From Larix kaempferi (taxonomy: Eukaryota; Streptophyta; Pinopsida; Pinales; Pinaceae), in contig BSBM01000608.1 of assembly GCA_027924585.1 (NCBI GenBank), forward strand, positions 6,574,501-6,638,500: 64,000 bases of DNA, in the 5' to 3' direction. The translations under genes were made by a program, and so were the position numbers. The notes beneath the pieces were generated by a model, which searched no databases, had not been told where the DNA came from, and worked only from the letters and a program-made list of their open reading frames with translations. Position 1 is the stretch's first letter, and the number at the start of each line of letters is the position of its first letter. Positions 32,197 through 43,873 of the stretch are shown here, one piece after another.

Positions 32197-33240
32197 TGAC
32201 GCAAGGCGCCTTATGCAATAAGGTTCTTTCTTAACAATACATACCACACACACGTTTACATAGACAAGATGCAAACAACATGCCAGAAGCTGGCTTATAT
32301 CACTTCTCTGAATCGGTTACAATGAAAACTGCAAAGAAATGAAATAACTAACTAACTATCGGCCTTAGCCATTACAACATAGAAGTAACTGTGTGCTCTC
32401 CCAGTGTGTCTACCTCACCCTCTCTTGGTTCACTTCAGAACTATAAGCTATGGCTCGATCTCGTCAGCTCTATAGATGTGTGAGTTTCCTATCCAATCTA
32501 CTAGACTTCTCTTGAGCTTTGCTTGCTCTACTCGACTCTCCAAAATTACAAGTCCCTCCACTGATCCGAACTCCCTAGTATTCTACTCTATGGCTGCTAT
32601 TCCCGAGATCATCTCGACCCTCGAGACACGCATCCTCTTCCTGTCAATCTCTTCAAATCCTGCAGACCTGCAACTGTCAGTGCCCCAACCATGCTGCACA
32701 GCCTCTGCCTGTGATGACACCTGTCATGTCTTCACCCACCTACAATAACTGTCATTAAATTCCTTAGCAACCCCGAACTATTGCCAAGTACTCATATTGA
32801 CTTCCATGCATCCTTCTAACAAGCTACAGTAAACCATCACGTCGGCCATACTGTCTATAAGCTTCAAATTAGTCGTCGACTTCTTTTACACTCTTCAGTC
32901 TTCGCCAGTCCACCCCTTCCTCCTCACTTGGCTTACACCCAAACCTGTCGGAGTCGTGCTTCGACACATGTCGACCATCGATGCTCTGCTCTTCCTTCAT
33001 CAGTCGACCCCAACATGTTGAATCTCGAATTTCGCTAAATCTGTCAGTCGCATACCCAACTGCTCCTGCTCGACTTATTGACTTAGACAAGTCAATCTAC
33101 TCTCCCGCACCAGTGGTCATCGACACTCCCCTTGGTCAGCTTTCCTCATGTCGACTAACTTCGACTGATCTTCCTAGGCCCCGATGCTCCTACATCACTT
33201 CGAATTTGAGGGGATGGGATTCAAAACTCTCCTAGATGCA
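32197..33240 (-). repeat. 5' LTR of gypsy D
   Basis: A 1044-bp segment with TG/CA ends (tgacgcaaggcg ... cctagatgca), adjoining the primer site on its left. It is C/T-rich with many 'cgac' and 'tcgac' motifs and has no coding potential. No second copy lies in the window, so the boundaries rest on the ends and on the primer site. Confidence 0.7.
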
Positions 33241-33245
33241 AATGG

Positions 33246-33571
33246 TGTTAGGTTATAGAAGAGCATACACATAATTACGAGAGAAATAAACATGCAAGCA
33301 ATCACATAATAGAGACAAATAATTTACCCTGGAAACCCCATGCGGGGAAAACCAACACCAAATGAAGATATTCATTACATGGACAAACCGGCTATCCGGG
33401 CGAAGTGAGCTCACCCGCTCACCTCCATGCCACTTTACAATGGAGCCTCTTCCAGCCTTATAAAGGATTCCTTACATGCAATACCACGGGCTTCAACAAA
33501 CCATGTGCCCAAAAACATGTGCTAGACCTAACCAACTTTGACTCAATCCCGAGTCAAGGTTAACCCTAACA
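33246..33571 (-). repeat. 3' LTR of a copia-type element (H)
   Basis: A 326-bp segment with TG/CA ends (tgttaggttatag ... ttaaccctaaca). It holds the copia-LTR phrase 'accccatgcggggaaaacc', seen in looser form in the A, B and I LTRs. On its right is a minus-strand polypurine tract (atcccccattt, 33572-33582), so it is a 3' LTR. No partner LTR or primer site was found to the right before 36756 or after 43868. Confidence 0.65.
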
Positions 33572-33582
33572 ATCCCCCATTT
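33572..33582 (-). other. Polypurine tract of element H
   Basis: Read on the minus strand: aaatgggggat directly before TGTTAGGG of the LTR, the common plant copia arrangement. Confidence 0.7.
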
Positions 33583-36500
33583 AAACTTGACTTGGAGTAA
33601 TCACCAACTGTGTTGGAGAAAACTCACTATGGCTTGGGGTGTACCACAACAGACAGATGACTACCAGAAATCAGCTCAATTCTCAAAACTATGCTATATA
33701 AATGACAATGCTAAGATAATGAAGAAGATAACCAACCTCGATCCAAACGTTTGATGTAGATCCCTGTTGGAGCTTTTCAATCCGTGCACTGGAATATGCA
33801 AATTAGTCTTGGCAACCAATATACAACAAGTACATATAATATTTAAACGACATTAACATCATCAATAACAATGGCCCATGATATAACTAGTAAATGCAAC
33901 CCAATGTAAGATAAACAACATTTACAACATTAATGGACGAGAATATGAGTATTTCTATTAATAAACAAGAAGAAGTACAAAGTGATACGACCTCTTTCCG
34001 GAAACCAATCTAAACCAAGATCTGGATCAATCCACTTGTGCCTCCACCACTTCAATCTTCCATGAATGGAAAACTCAAACTAGATAGGAGTTTGGAAGGT
34101 GAACATAAAGGGTTCACAACTACAAGGATCAATGAGTGTAGACTCAAGATAGGGTAAAAATACACTAGAGTTCTCTTGCTTTTCTTTCTCCTCCCGTCCA
34201 TAAGCCATATATGCTCAATATATAGTCCTCTCAAAGGTAAGTGAAAGGACACATCGAGACGTTACTTGGGCAGATGGAGAGCCAAAGGTCACCCAATGAC
34301 TGCTTTTTGGGAGTAAAAAGTAATAAACTAGTGATTTTTACCATTTTACTTGATACTCGTAGGCTATAGTGATGCAACTCATGGGTACGCCTGCTATAAT
34401 GATGCAACAAGCAGGTCAGAGGAAAAATGAGGAAAAAATATGTCTGAAGGGGTGAATCTGAGTCAATGAAAAGGATCCTATAGGCCAAAGAATGCTGATG
34501 CTCACAAGGTGGAAGATTACATTGTAATAGATGCCCCCTAATGTGTGAGGTCAGAGACTGATTCTACGATGGCAGAAATACATTATAAAAACCAGAAGTG
34601 GAGTGATGGAGACATAAGTGGAAAGAGCATCTCACTCATCATAATACAATAGTATCCCTGAATACATGTTGGTAATAGAACAATCTGCTACAATGGCCAT
34701 GAACCGGTAGTACATAGTGAATACATGTCATAAGTGATCATAGCCATGATCCCTCTATAGTAAGATATGGTCTCCTGCTGAAAAGGAAACAACTGGTGCA
34801 AACTAGTGGTACAAACTGCTGATATCTGAGAGGTGATATCTCAGATGTAAAGTCAAAGTCATAAGTAGCATACTGAATGCCACTATCGCTTGGGGTCTTC
34901 TACATAAGTCTTTGACGGTGCAAGTCCCATCAAGTGAATATAGGAGTTGGGGTCGAACTTGATGTGACATCATCTAATTACCAGTCAATGATGTATACCG
35001 TTAACATACGCGAGATAACCCACCAATAATGAAAATGGGCATCAAGGCACAGAGTACAATCATCAGAGTGTGAATAAATGAGTTGAAGTCGAACACTAGG
35101 ATGAATCCATCGATCAGGGGACATTGATGTATTCCCAAAACTGTCGATGGTGAGAGATCCTGCCACTAATGACTGTAAGCCTCAAGGTACTCCACCGAAC
35201 TCTAAGCCTCAAGTCCCGGAATAAATGGGTTGAAGTCAACGGAACGAGACTCACTAGAAGGAGGGCATTAAGGAATCCCCCATCAACTAGCACGAGGTAC
35301 CAGCTACGCTAAAAGATTTGGAAGAAATCAGGTAAAATGGATTGACTCAATAAGGATGGCCGACATGCAATAGTCAAGAGATTTGAGGAGTGGCCGACAC
35401 TGGTTTCAGGACTTCCTTTGAACAAGAGCATGAGCATATGGCTAGACTCAGGAAGCATAGACTTGACATAAACTGTGTAATGCAGGAGGCATTACAAAGG
35501 GCTCCATAATGACTGGAAGCTTAACCAATCGGTGGAGAAAACTGAGAAACAAGTACAGCTCCTAAAGTCCAACTATAGTCTCGACTCATAATGTACGGAG
35601 TGGAATGAATGCTCTGTTCAAAGGCGACACAACAGCTGCTAACAAGAAGTAGTAACCATAATCCTGTCCGGCTTTTTTGGAATATTTGATTTTTTTGGTC
35701 TTTTTCATATTTGGGAAAAGCTTGAAAAAAAATAAAATTGCTTATAGTACAACAAGTGAGGGAACGAGTGTCAAATAGCGAGTAGACTAGTTCTAAGCAG
35801 TGGAACATACCTATGATCAATGCAAAGAAGTGCATGCAGGATGTGGACACTCAGGGGGATGTTCCCTCAGGGTCAAAAGGTCATCAAATTGTGAAGGGAA
35901 AATGTAAGCTCTGCAGGGCTTGACAGGGAAAAGTGCTCAGGCATCAGGCTCACAATTTAGTAAGCGGGAGCCGGCACAAGGCTCAAGCAGCAAGCAGGAT
36001 GATGCAATGCAATCACAACATGATATAACTGAGGGGAGTCCTTAAGGGAGATGGCCAACATAAGACAAAGTAGAGTATGAGTCTTTATCGCAATGTCATG
36101 GCGTAACTACGAAGGACTCCCAATCCTAAGGACAAACAATGGCATGGGCACCAGAATGCACAAAGGGGTTCTAACTAGGGTACCCATGTTCAGAAAAGCC
36201 CTACCACCGTATAACAACAATTCTATAGTAGTGTGAAGGTTCTGTGTCAGTTACGAAGCAGGGTCACACCTAGTGTTTATGAAAATGGTTAATAGGTCAA
36301 ATGCATAATGCACATGGAAATGGCATCTAACCTATATGCTAGGTGTGAAACGTACCTGCCGAAGGTGTGAAATGGTCTAGAACAACTTTCGCCAAAGAAA
36401 TCTGATTAAAAAATACTACTTCAGGACATTATATTAGTCCATAACGGCACAAAACGGTAAAAACTATAGACAAGTGGGTCCTGAAAATTATAAATAGTAA

Positions 36501-36750
36501 TAAAAAATTACAATTTACAATTCATTTTTACTATTCACCCATTTGGAGCTTTTGGGTTAGTTTTCACTTGAAAGTTCAGTTGTCGATTCTGGGAGCTAGG
36601 AGCGACCGTTCATCGAACCATCCAGAGTAGGTTGGTAGTCTCATCGAACCGTTCATTTTGATTTTCAGCGGTGGGATTTTTTGTTTGGCCAAGCCCTAAA
36701 TGGTTTCGGCGCTACCCGCGAGATGTAGCTATGAGGGTCGTGGGTAGGGC
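33583..36750. other. Noncoding stretch, probably internal to element H
   Basis: About 3.2 kb with no conserved coding domain in six frames. A loose repeat (gaataaatg-gttgaagtc) occurs at about 34934, 35070 and 35218. The first part may be the 3' untranslated region of H, since it follows H's polypurine tract. The last 250 bp (from about 36500) flank the insertion site of element I and continue after 43873. Confidence 0.45.
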
Positions 36751-36755
36751 ATGAA

Positions 36756-37405
36756 TGTTGATGTATATGTAACTTCGGAATGTATTTCACATATATGTAT
36801 ATTGTATTCCTATAGAGATGTTATTATTCCTCTATACGGAATTGTCGTCATTTATATTGTAAGTGTCGTAACTTATACTTGATGGGTTATTAGACCACCT
36901 TGTTTGGGGTCGGCCCTGTATAAGTCATGTGGGTCAAAGGGTTATTAGACCACCCTATTGGGGGTCGTCCATGTGGGTCAAAGGGTTATTAGACCACCCT
37001 ATTGGGGGTCGGCCCAGTCAGCATTATATTATGTGGTTAAGTTCGAGCCTACATGAGTTAGGTAAAAAGGCAAGTCAAGTCAAGTATAAATAGAGTGCGG
37101 GAAGCACTCTATTTACTCACTCACTTCTCACACATGCACTCAAGGAGGAGTGGCACACTTATGGAGGAGGAGGATCTGCTGCTAGGTTATGGATATCTCT
37201 CTTGGTTGGTTGTATCATTGCTCTATCTATCTCTGAGGAAGTTATTGGGGTTTTTCACCTTTATGGTTTTCCCCAAGTAAATCTTTGTGTCTCTTGTGTG
37301 CTTGCATTATTGTCTCCATGATTGATATGATGTAGATATGCTGTACATGTTGTTCTCTCAGTTAATATCCTAGATCAGATTGAAGTAAATTCTGAAAATT
37401 TAACA
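36756..37405 (+). repeat. 5' LTR of copia I
   Basis: 650 bp, tgttgatgtata ... aatttaaca. It has a TATA box tataaata (37085-37092), blocks of 'gggttattagaccaccc' repeated three times with 'gggtcggcc' between, and the phrase ggtttttcacctttatgg. The primer site follows without spacer. Confidence 0.95.
37085..37092 (+). promoter_or_regulatory. TATA box in the 5' LTR of copia I
   Basis: tataaata in the context caagtataaatagagtgc, with the same sequence in the 3' LTR at 43549-43556. The position in the LTR fits the U3/R promoter. Confidence 0.65.
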
Positions 37406-37417
37406 TGGTATCAGAGC
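37406..37417 (+). other. Primer binding site of copia I (initiator tRNA-Met)
   Basis: tggtatcagagc immediately follows the LTR; exact match to the plant copia site. Confidence 0.95.
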
Positions 37418-40400
37418 TAGCCTGAAAGAAGGCATGATATGGCATGTATGACGCTTGTTGCACTTACGATGCTAGGGCTTGATATAGAAAAAACCAGTCA
37501 TCGTAGCACTTTCACTATAAATCCGTTTTGGAGATGTTTTCGGATCTGAAATTGTTACAGGCCGAAGCTAAGATCTCCAGGTACCTTGTATCCAAAGGAA
37601 AACCTCTAATTCGTTGTACTTTGTGATTTATGATCTGTGCAATATAGGGTTTCTGCCTCTTCCAGATCTGAGTCAAAATCAGGTGACCTTGGGAAAAAGG
37701 TCATAACTTGGGATAGGAAGCTCCAAATGAAATTTCGTGAAAAGTGACAGGTAGTACACAGACTGTAATATCTCAAAAAATTTTTTCAGAGGCCGAAGTT
37801 GAACCAGTGACACGTGGCACGCCGTACAAGTTTGCTCTACTGTTTTATCCCATAAACAGGTCACCTTGCGACACTTGGCATAACTCTCTCTCAGAAAATC
37901 CAATTGAGGTCAGACCTGTCAGGATGGAAAGATAACAGGACGAGCTATCTCAGGAAAAGTTTTCAGAGGCCGAAGTTGAAACAGTGACACGTGGCACGCC
38001 GTACAAGTTCGCTCTCCTGTATTATCCCAAAACAGGTCACGTTGCGACATTTGGCATAACTCTCTCTCAGAGAATCCAATTGAGGTCAGACCTCTCAGGA
38101 TGTAAAGCTAACAGGTCAGGCTATCTCAGGAAACTTTTTCAGACCCTGTGGATAAAAAATTTCAGAGTTACACGAGAAACAATCAGGTACATATTTCTGT
38201 CAAAACAGAATTATTTTTTGGTACCTTCATTCATGGCTTCCGGAAATTAGAGCTTTGGAGAAAGTTGGAATTTTTGTAATCAGAGACCACGGCTGAATGC
38301 TACTCATCAAAAGAAAAATTTAGAGACCAAGATCAGAATTTTTGGTTGGGAAAAAGGCCGGGCTTGATCAGACCCTAGTTCAGGACTTTGATCAGGAAAG
38401 TGGAAAATTAGGGCTTCTGTAAAAATGGGAATTTTTGAAATCTGTGACCACGGCTGGAAGCTCCTCAGAAAAATAGAAGCTTAGAGATTTGGATCAAACC
38501 TTTTGATTGGGTAGAAGAGTGGGCTTCATCAAACCCCAGTTCAGGGTCACATCCAGTGAATCCGAAAGTTTCAAAGGCAAAATTGAGGAGTGAAACTTTA
38601 CAGTTTTCAAATTCTGAATATACCAGTTTGATCAGCTCTTCAATGCGCAAATTTCTATCCCTTCGGAAGTTTGAAATTCAAAGTTTGAATTTTTGGGGTT
38701 TCTCTGACAAACCCATATCCAGCTCCAGGGCCAGTTCTTGCAAATCAAGTGGATTGGGTTAATCCTAGAAGAAGATGGATTGGTCACCTACATAAGTGAA
38801 GAAGTTCCTGTTTCAGAGGGAGATGAGGCTAAGGCCTTACATAAGAAGATTACAAGCGATCTCGACAGGTATGACTCATCGAGGTATGTTTTGATATTTG
38901 TCCATGATTAATTTTATGGTATGTTTGTCTTCATGTTATTATGGTTAGTACAATTTTGATTTTAGATTTGTCGTATTACCTTAATAAAACTATGAATGCA
39001 CGATAGAAAATATTCATTGATTAGGGTATTGACACTTATGATTGTACTAATGAATTATGGTGTTGTATGAGGTTTATGTTGTCTACTAACATGAAAGGTA
39101 CACCAAGAAAGACAAATCATGTTCTGGTCCAAGAACATATGATCATGATAACATGAGGACAAAGATTCATTCATTGTCATGGATCTCATAGAAGATCCAT
39201 TTACGAGGTATGTATAACTTGGTTTTGCAATGGTTAACTTATGAGACATGCAGGTTACTAGCACAAGTCATTGACGAAGAACAAGAAGACATTATGCGGG
39301 TATGTTAGACATAAATAGCTAGCATGCTAATCTAGGTATGTTTTTCCTATATCAAGCTAGAATCCTACCTTGGGTTAGGATCTTATACTGTTGTGTTGTT
39401 GATAATGATTATTCATGAAGTCATAGGTTTGAATAATCATGGTTGTATGCATATTATGTTTCTTACCATAATTGATGATATGACTAACCAGAAGAATCAT
39501 GAAGGTATAGGTTTGAATAATCACAGGTTTTATGCATATTATATCTCTTATCTTGATTGATGATTCAACTAACCCGAAGAGTCATAGGTTTGAGTAATTA
39601 CAGGTTTAGATATGTTATGTTTCTTATGATTTGACTAACCATAAGAATCCTACATAAACCCTGAATGCTAATGCTTATTATTTTTGTTTGAAATGATCAT
39701 GACCATACATGCTTGAGATTATTGTGTTTTAATAGTATACTAATGAATGTATGATTTTATATGAGATCACAAGGATAACACAATCATGATACTAATAAGC
39801 ATGCATAGGGACCAAGGATGAATATGAGTTCAAGAACAGGTAATCCAGGAAGCAAAGATCAAGAGGGAGTACACTCCAGTGGTTTATGCAAGGATGCAGA
39901 TATTTAGAGGGAGTTGACCATCTCCCTACATTTCACAACAGAAAGGTGCAAAAGAAGCTACTTCAGCAGCTCCTGCAAGGATGCAAAGACTTAGAGGGAG
40001 TCCACCCAGCAAACAAACAAAGATAAGTATTTGAATTGTCATTTCTTGCATATTTGTTTATTTAAATAAAATTGTTCAATGATGTATATGCTCATGTTCC
40101 TAGACTTAGGATATGTATTGTGCATATTAAAATAGTTGCATTGATAAAAAAATATAATAATATACATGGGTAAGTGGCCTATGGCACTGTACAACATTCC
40201 ATTGCCACTTATCTAGAATGAAACCTCTTTGCTGACATGTTGGGAGTTGTGCACACTCTTAACAATGTTCTGGTAGAGATTGGAAGGCATCTAGAAAGTT
40301 ACGGGATATGGATAAATGTTGTATTGAAGCATTGGCTAAGATAATTGCATGACTGTATGACATATTTCTTTATGTGTAAGAATTTGTTCTGAAAATTATG

Positions 40401-40437
40401 AGATGTTTCTAATCATGCAATTTAACCTGTTTTGTAG
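37418..40437 (+). other. Noncoding leader of copia I, ending at a splice-acceptor-like site
   Basis: About 3 kb with no Gag, protease or integrase homology in any frame. It is shared with elements A and B, so it belongs to the family and was not picked up by this copy. It contains a 176-bp duplication (37791 onward) and ends in a T-rich tract and tgttttgtag before the first RT codons; element B has the equivalent ttgtag. It may be a long untranslated leader or an intron. Confidence 0.65.
37785..38140. repeat. 176-bp direct duplication in the copia I leader
   Basis: aggccgaagttgaa begins at 37791 and again at 37967. Both copies carry acacgtggcacgccgtacaa, a 'tctctctcag' block and 'ccaattgaggtcagacct'. 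Element A has this unit once (about 1565-1760), so the duplication is specific to I or its sublineage. Confidence 0.85.
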
Positions 40438-41758
40438 GAAAGACCGTATATCTTCACCTACAAAAAGGACTACAACATTTGTTCCAGCAACAAAGATATC
40501 TATTGAAGATATTGAAGTTCCCAGGATCTGGGATGAAGAAATGGAATGCCATGATCCGTCGATCATGAAGAATGATGTTCGGGATGTAATCCCAAGACCT
40601 GAAGGGAAGTTTGTTATGACTTCCATATGGAACTATTAGATCAAGCATGTTGCAGATGGCAGCATAGAGAAATATAAAAGTGACGAAACAGAAGATACAC
40701 CAGATGGATTCAAGACAACTTTCTTGAATGGTGTAGTTGAAGAAGAAGTGTATGTGGAGCAGCCACTTGGTTCTGAGACACATGATAGGAAATCATATAT
40801 GTGCAGAACTTGGTATGGTGAAGATAGATTGATTGCCGACACGCAGCGGAAGCTTACTACCGAGTTCGAGATGAAGAACTTGGGGATGATGCACTATTTG
40901 TTTTTGGCATGGAGGTGTGGCAGAGTGCAGAAGGAATCTTCCCTGGACAAGGGAAGTATGCAGTAGAGATCCTGAAGAGGTTCGGGATGATGGATTGCAA
41001 GGCCATGGCCACACCTATGGCATCGAATTTGAAGCTTCTATGTGATGCTTCATCTGAGCTGGTTGATGTCTCTATGTATTGTCAGATGATTGGGTCCTTG
41101 ATGTCCCTGACGAACACGAGACCGGATATTTGATTTGCTGTGAACACATTGCGCCAGTTCCTGACGGATCCGAGGAGTGTTCATCTGGTTGCTGTAAAGC
41201 ATGTTCTGAGGTACCTGAAGGGTACAGTGGATTATGGGCTCAAGTATGAGGCGAATCAAAAAGTTTAACCTGCAGGGTTATGTTGATTCATATTGGGCTG
41301 GCAGTGCTGCAGATAGGAAGAGCACATCTGGGTGCTGCTTTAGTATGGGATCAGGTGTGATCTCTTGGTTTAGCAGGAAGCAGTCCTGCGTAGCACTGAG
41401 TACAGCTGAGGCAGAGTATGTTACATCCTGTTCAGCTAGTTCTGGGGTAGTATGGCTACGGAAGCTACTGTCTGAGTTATTTGATCTCCCATTGGATGCT
41501 ACTGGTATCTTCTGTGATAACCAGAGTTGTGTGAAGCTGTCTGAGAACCCAGTGTTTCATGATAGGTCGAAACACATAGAGATCAAATATCACTATATCA
41601 GGGATATGGTGCAGAGAGGAGCTATGAAGCTCCAGTATGTTGCGACGGACGACCAGATTGCAGATGTGCTGATGAAGCCACTAGCCAGTGTGAAGTTCGA
41701 GTACTTCAGAGAGAGGCTTGGCATGCTTCAGATCGAGGATACTTTGAGGAAGAAGTGA
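40438..41758 (+). pseudogene. Copia RT/RNase H remnant (element I)
   Basis: RT starts DRISSPTKRTT and DVIPRPEGKFVMTSIWNY. It is then deleted twice relative to element B: after IEKYK (the FVAHGFSQ block is gone), and after SYMCR, where the text jumps to TWYGEDRLIADTQ. The second deletion removes the GLKQAP and YVDD catalytic region, so the RT cannot work. Thumb (GKYAVEILKRFGMMDCKAMA) and RNase H (41234-41758) survive: GYVDSYWAGSAADRKSTSG, ALSTAEAEYVTS and IFCDNQSCVKL, to a natural end at 41758. Frameshifts lie near 40950 and 41130-41240. Confidence 0.9.
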
Positions 41759-41977
41759 TGGACACATTTGCTGAAGCCATTCTAAGCATGTTGGAAGGGG
41801 GATCCTACACATGGCTTTGGATGTAAGCGTTGGATGATGAGCATCAGGATGATGTTCTGGTTTCTGCTTGGATATGATCAGTTGGATCATTTATATGTAT
41901 GTACGCATCATGTTGGATGCTGGATATGATCGGTTGGATCATGTGTATGTATTTATGCATCATGTTGGATGCAAATG

Positions 41978-42120
41978 GATACATTGTGTGGATCATGTAT
42001 CTTTGTATGATCAGGTAGATCATGTATGTTGATAGATACATTGTGTGGATCATGTATCTTTGTATGATCAGGTAGATCATGTATGCTGATGGATACATTG
42101 TGTGGATCATGTATCTATGT
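41978..42120. repeat. 57-bp tandem repeat in the 3' region of copia I
   Basis: gatacattgtgtggatcatg starts at 41978, 42035 and 42092 (period 57). The flanks, 41830-42290, are rich in looser atgatcagg/tggatcatg motifs. No coding function is apparent. Confidence 0.85.
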
Positions 42121-42318
42121 ATGTATCAGATGGATACTTGGTGTGCATCAGATGGATGCATTGTATGATCAGGATGATCGTGGATGACGAGCTTCTCCAG
42201 ATGACATGCAGCAGGATGTTGTAGTGATGATGATCAGGATGATCATGTGTACATCAGGATGATGTTGGATGAGTATCAGATGATACTTTGTGGCCGTGGA
42301 TCAGGTTGTGCAGGAAAG

Positions 42319-42963
42319 CATGTAATTTGTGCCCTGGGAGATTTGCAGATGGTCTTTCGAGGTTTTGCCTATGGCATGTAATTCGGTGCCCTGGGACATC
42401 TGGAAAATGCTCTTGCGAGGTTTTGCTTGGGAGGACATGTAATTTGTGCCCTGGGAGATCTGCAGATAGTCTTTCGAGGTTTTGCCTATGGCATGTAATT
42501 CGGTGCCCTGGGATATCTGGCAGATGCTCTTGCGAGGTTTTGTCCTATGGCATGTAATTTTCTCCTGGGAGATCTGGACAGGATGAAAAAGGCCTCAGAT
42601 GCTTCATCCAGGTTTTTCCATGACCACATGTAATTTGCTCCTGGGAGATCTGGACAGGATGAAAAAGGCCTCAGATGCTTCAGCCAGGTTTTGTGGTGGA
42701 CCACATGTAATGTGCTCCTGGGAGATCCGACAGGTAGAGCTGTGTGCTCGTAACAGCCTGGGATGCTTCAGCCAGGTTTTGTGGTGAGATCACATGTAAT
42801 GTGCTCCTGGGAGATCTGACAGGTAGAGCCGCGTGCTCGTAATAGCCTGGGATGCTTCAGCCAGGTTTTGTGATGGGTCACATGTAATGTGCTCCTGGGA
42901 GATCCTACAGGTAGAGCTGTGTGCTCGTAATAGCCTGGGATGCTGCAGCTAGGTTTTGTGACG
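42319..42963. repeat. Complex minisatellite in the 3' region of copia I
   Basis: Nine units begin with catgtaat at 42319, 42375, 42436, 42492, 42551, 42627, 42704, 42793 and 42881, plus a tail from 42964. They fall into three forms: about 56-61 bp (first four, gaggttttgcctatgg), about 76 bp (two, gatgaaaaaggcctcagatg) and about 83-89 bp (three, gtgtgctcgtaatagcctgg). All share ctgggagatc and aggttttg. Small ORFs here are by-products of the repeat. Confidence 0.9.
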
Positions 42964-43210
42964 CACGTAATAAGTCCTGAGGATTCCACAATATGGCCAG
43001 TGATGATGAAGACCTGCAGGTGGTGGGCCTACATCCAGTATGAAAAAAGACTGGCTCTGTAGAACTTCCTATGACGAGTAGATTCAGAGATTGATTGAGA
43101 TAGCAGCAGCAGTGACGGTGATGATGACTCGATGACGATTATCCAGTGACGATGATCCAGAGAAGATGACTTGTGCTAGAAGAACTGTGCTGAGAAATAC
43201 CTTCCTAGTT

Positions 43211-43219
43211 AAGAGGGAG
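43211..43219 (+). other. Polypurine tract of copia I
   Basis: aagagggag, directly before the 3' LTR start TGTTGATG. Confidence 0.9.
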
Positions 43220-43868
43220 TGTTGATGTATATGTAACTTCGGAATGTATTTCACATATATGTATATTGTATTCCTATAGAGATGTTATTATTCCTCTATA
43301 CGGAAGTGTCGTCATTTATATTGTAAGTGTCGTAACTTATACTTGATGGGTTATTAGACCACCTTGTTTGGGGTCGGCCCTGTATAAGTCATGTGGGTCA
43401 AAGGGTTATTAGACCACCCTATTGGGGGTCGGCCATGTGGGTCGAAGGGTTATTAGACCACCCTATTGGGGGTCGGCCCAGTCAGCATTATATTATGTGG
43501 TTAAGTTCGAGCCTACATGAGTTAGGTAAAAAGGCAAGTCAAGTCAAGTATAAATAGAGTGCGGGAGGCACTCTATTTACTCACTCACTTCTCACACATG
43601 CACTCAAGGAGGAGTGGCGCACTTATGGAGGAGGAGGATCTGCTGCTAGGTTATGTCTATCTCTCTTGGTTGGTTGTATCATTGCTCTATCTATCTCTGA
43701 GGAAGTTATTGGGGTTTTTCACCTTTATGGTTTTCCCCAAGTAAATCTTTGTGTCTCTTGTGTGCTTGCATTATTGTCTCCATGTAGATATGCTGTAGAT
43801 ATGCTGTACATGTTGTTCTCTCAGTTAAGATCCTAGATCAGATTGAAGTAAATTCTGAAAATTTAACA
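43220..43868 (+). repeat. 3' LTR of copia I
   Basis: 649 bp with TG/CA ends, matching the 5' LTR apart from about a dozen small changes (for example ttatgtctatc for ttatggatatc). It is followed by the target duplication atgaa. Confidence 0.95.
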
Positions 43869-43873
43869 ATGAA

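Larger units (their letters stand above)
30166..33240 (-). mobile_element. Gypsy element D, 5' part (LTR, gag, protease)
   Basis: A minus-strand Ty3-gypsy fragment: 5' LTR 32197-33240, primer site 32183-32194, gag (about 32180-30860) and protease (30835-30166). It is cut by the copia B LTR just at the start of the RT linker (DETPKGL). RT, RNase H, integrase and 3' LTR are absent from the window. The pentamer aatgg follows the LTR (33241-33245). Confidence 0.8.
36756..43868 (+). mobile_element. Copia element I, structurally complete, with target duplication
   Basis: A 7113-bp element: 5' LTR 36756-37405, primer site 37406-37417, noncoding leader to 40437, RT and RNase H remnants 40438-41758, a repeat-rich 3' region 41760-43210, polypurine tract 43211-43219, and 3' LTR 43220-43868. 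The target duplication is atgaa at 36751-36755 and 43869-43873. By eye the LTRs differ at roughly 2% of positions, so insertion is fairly recent. No gag, protease or integrase is encoded and the RT core is deleted, so the copy must have moved with enzymes from elsewhere or lost these parts quickly. Confidence 0.95.

Noticed and set aside
33583-36750. A host gene in this long unassigned stretch
   Set aside because: No exon-like conserved translation in any frame, no recognisable protein motif, and it adjoins a retroelement polypurine tract.
42288-42989. ORFs on both strands with Cys- and Gly-rich repeats
   Set aside because: They are translations of the minisatellite in element I and exist in several frames at once, so they are not evidence of a protein.
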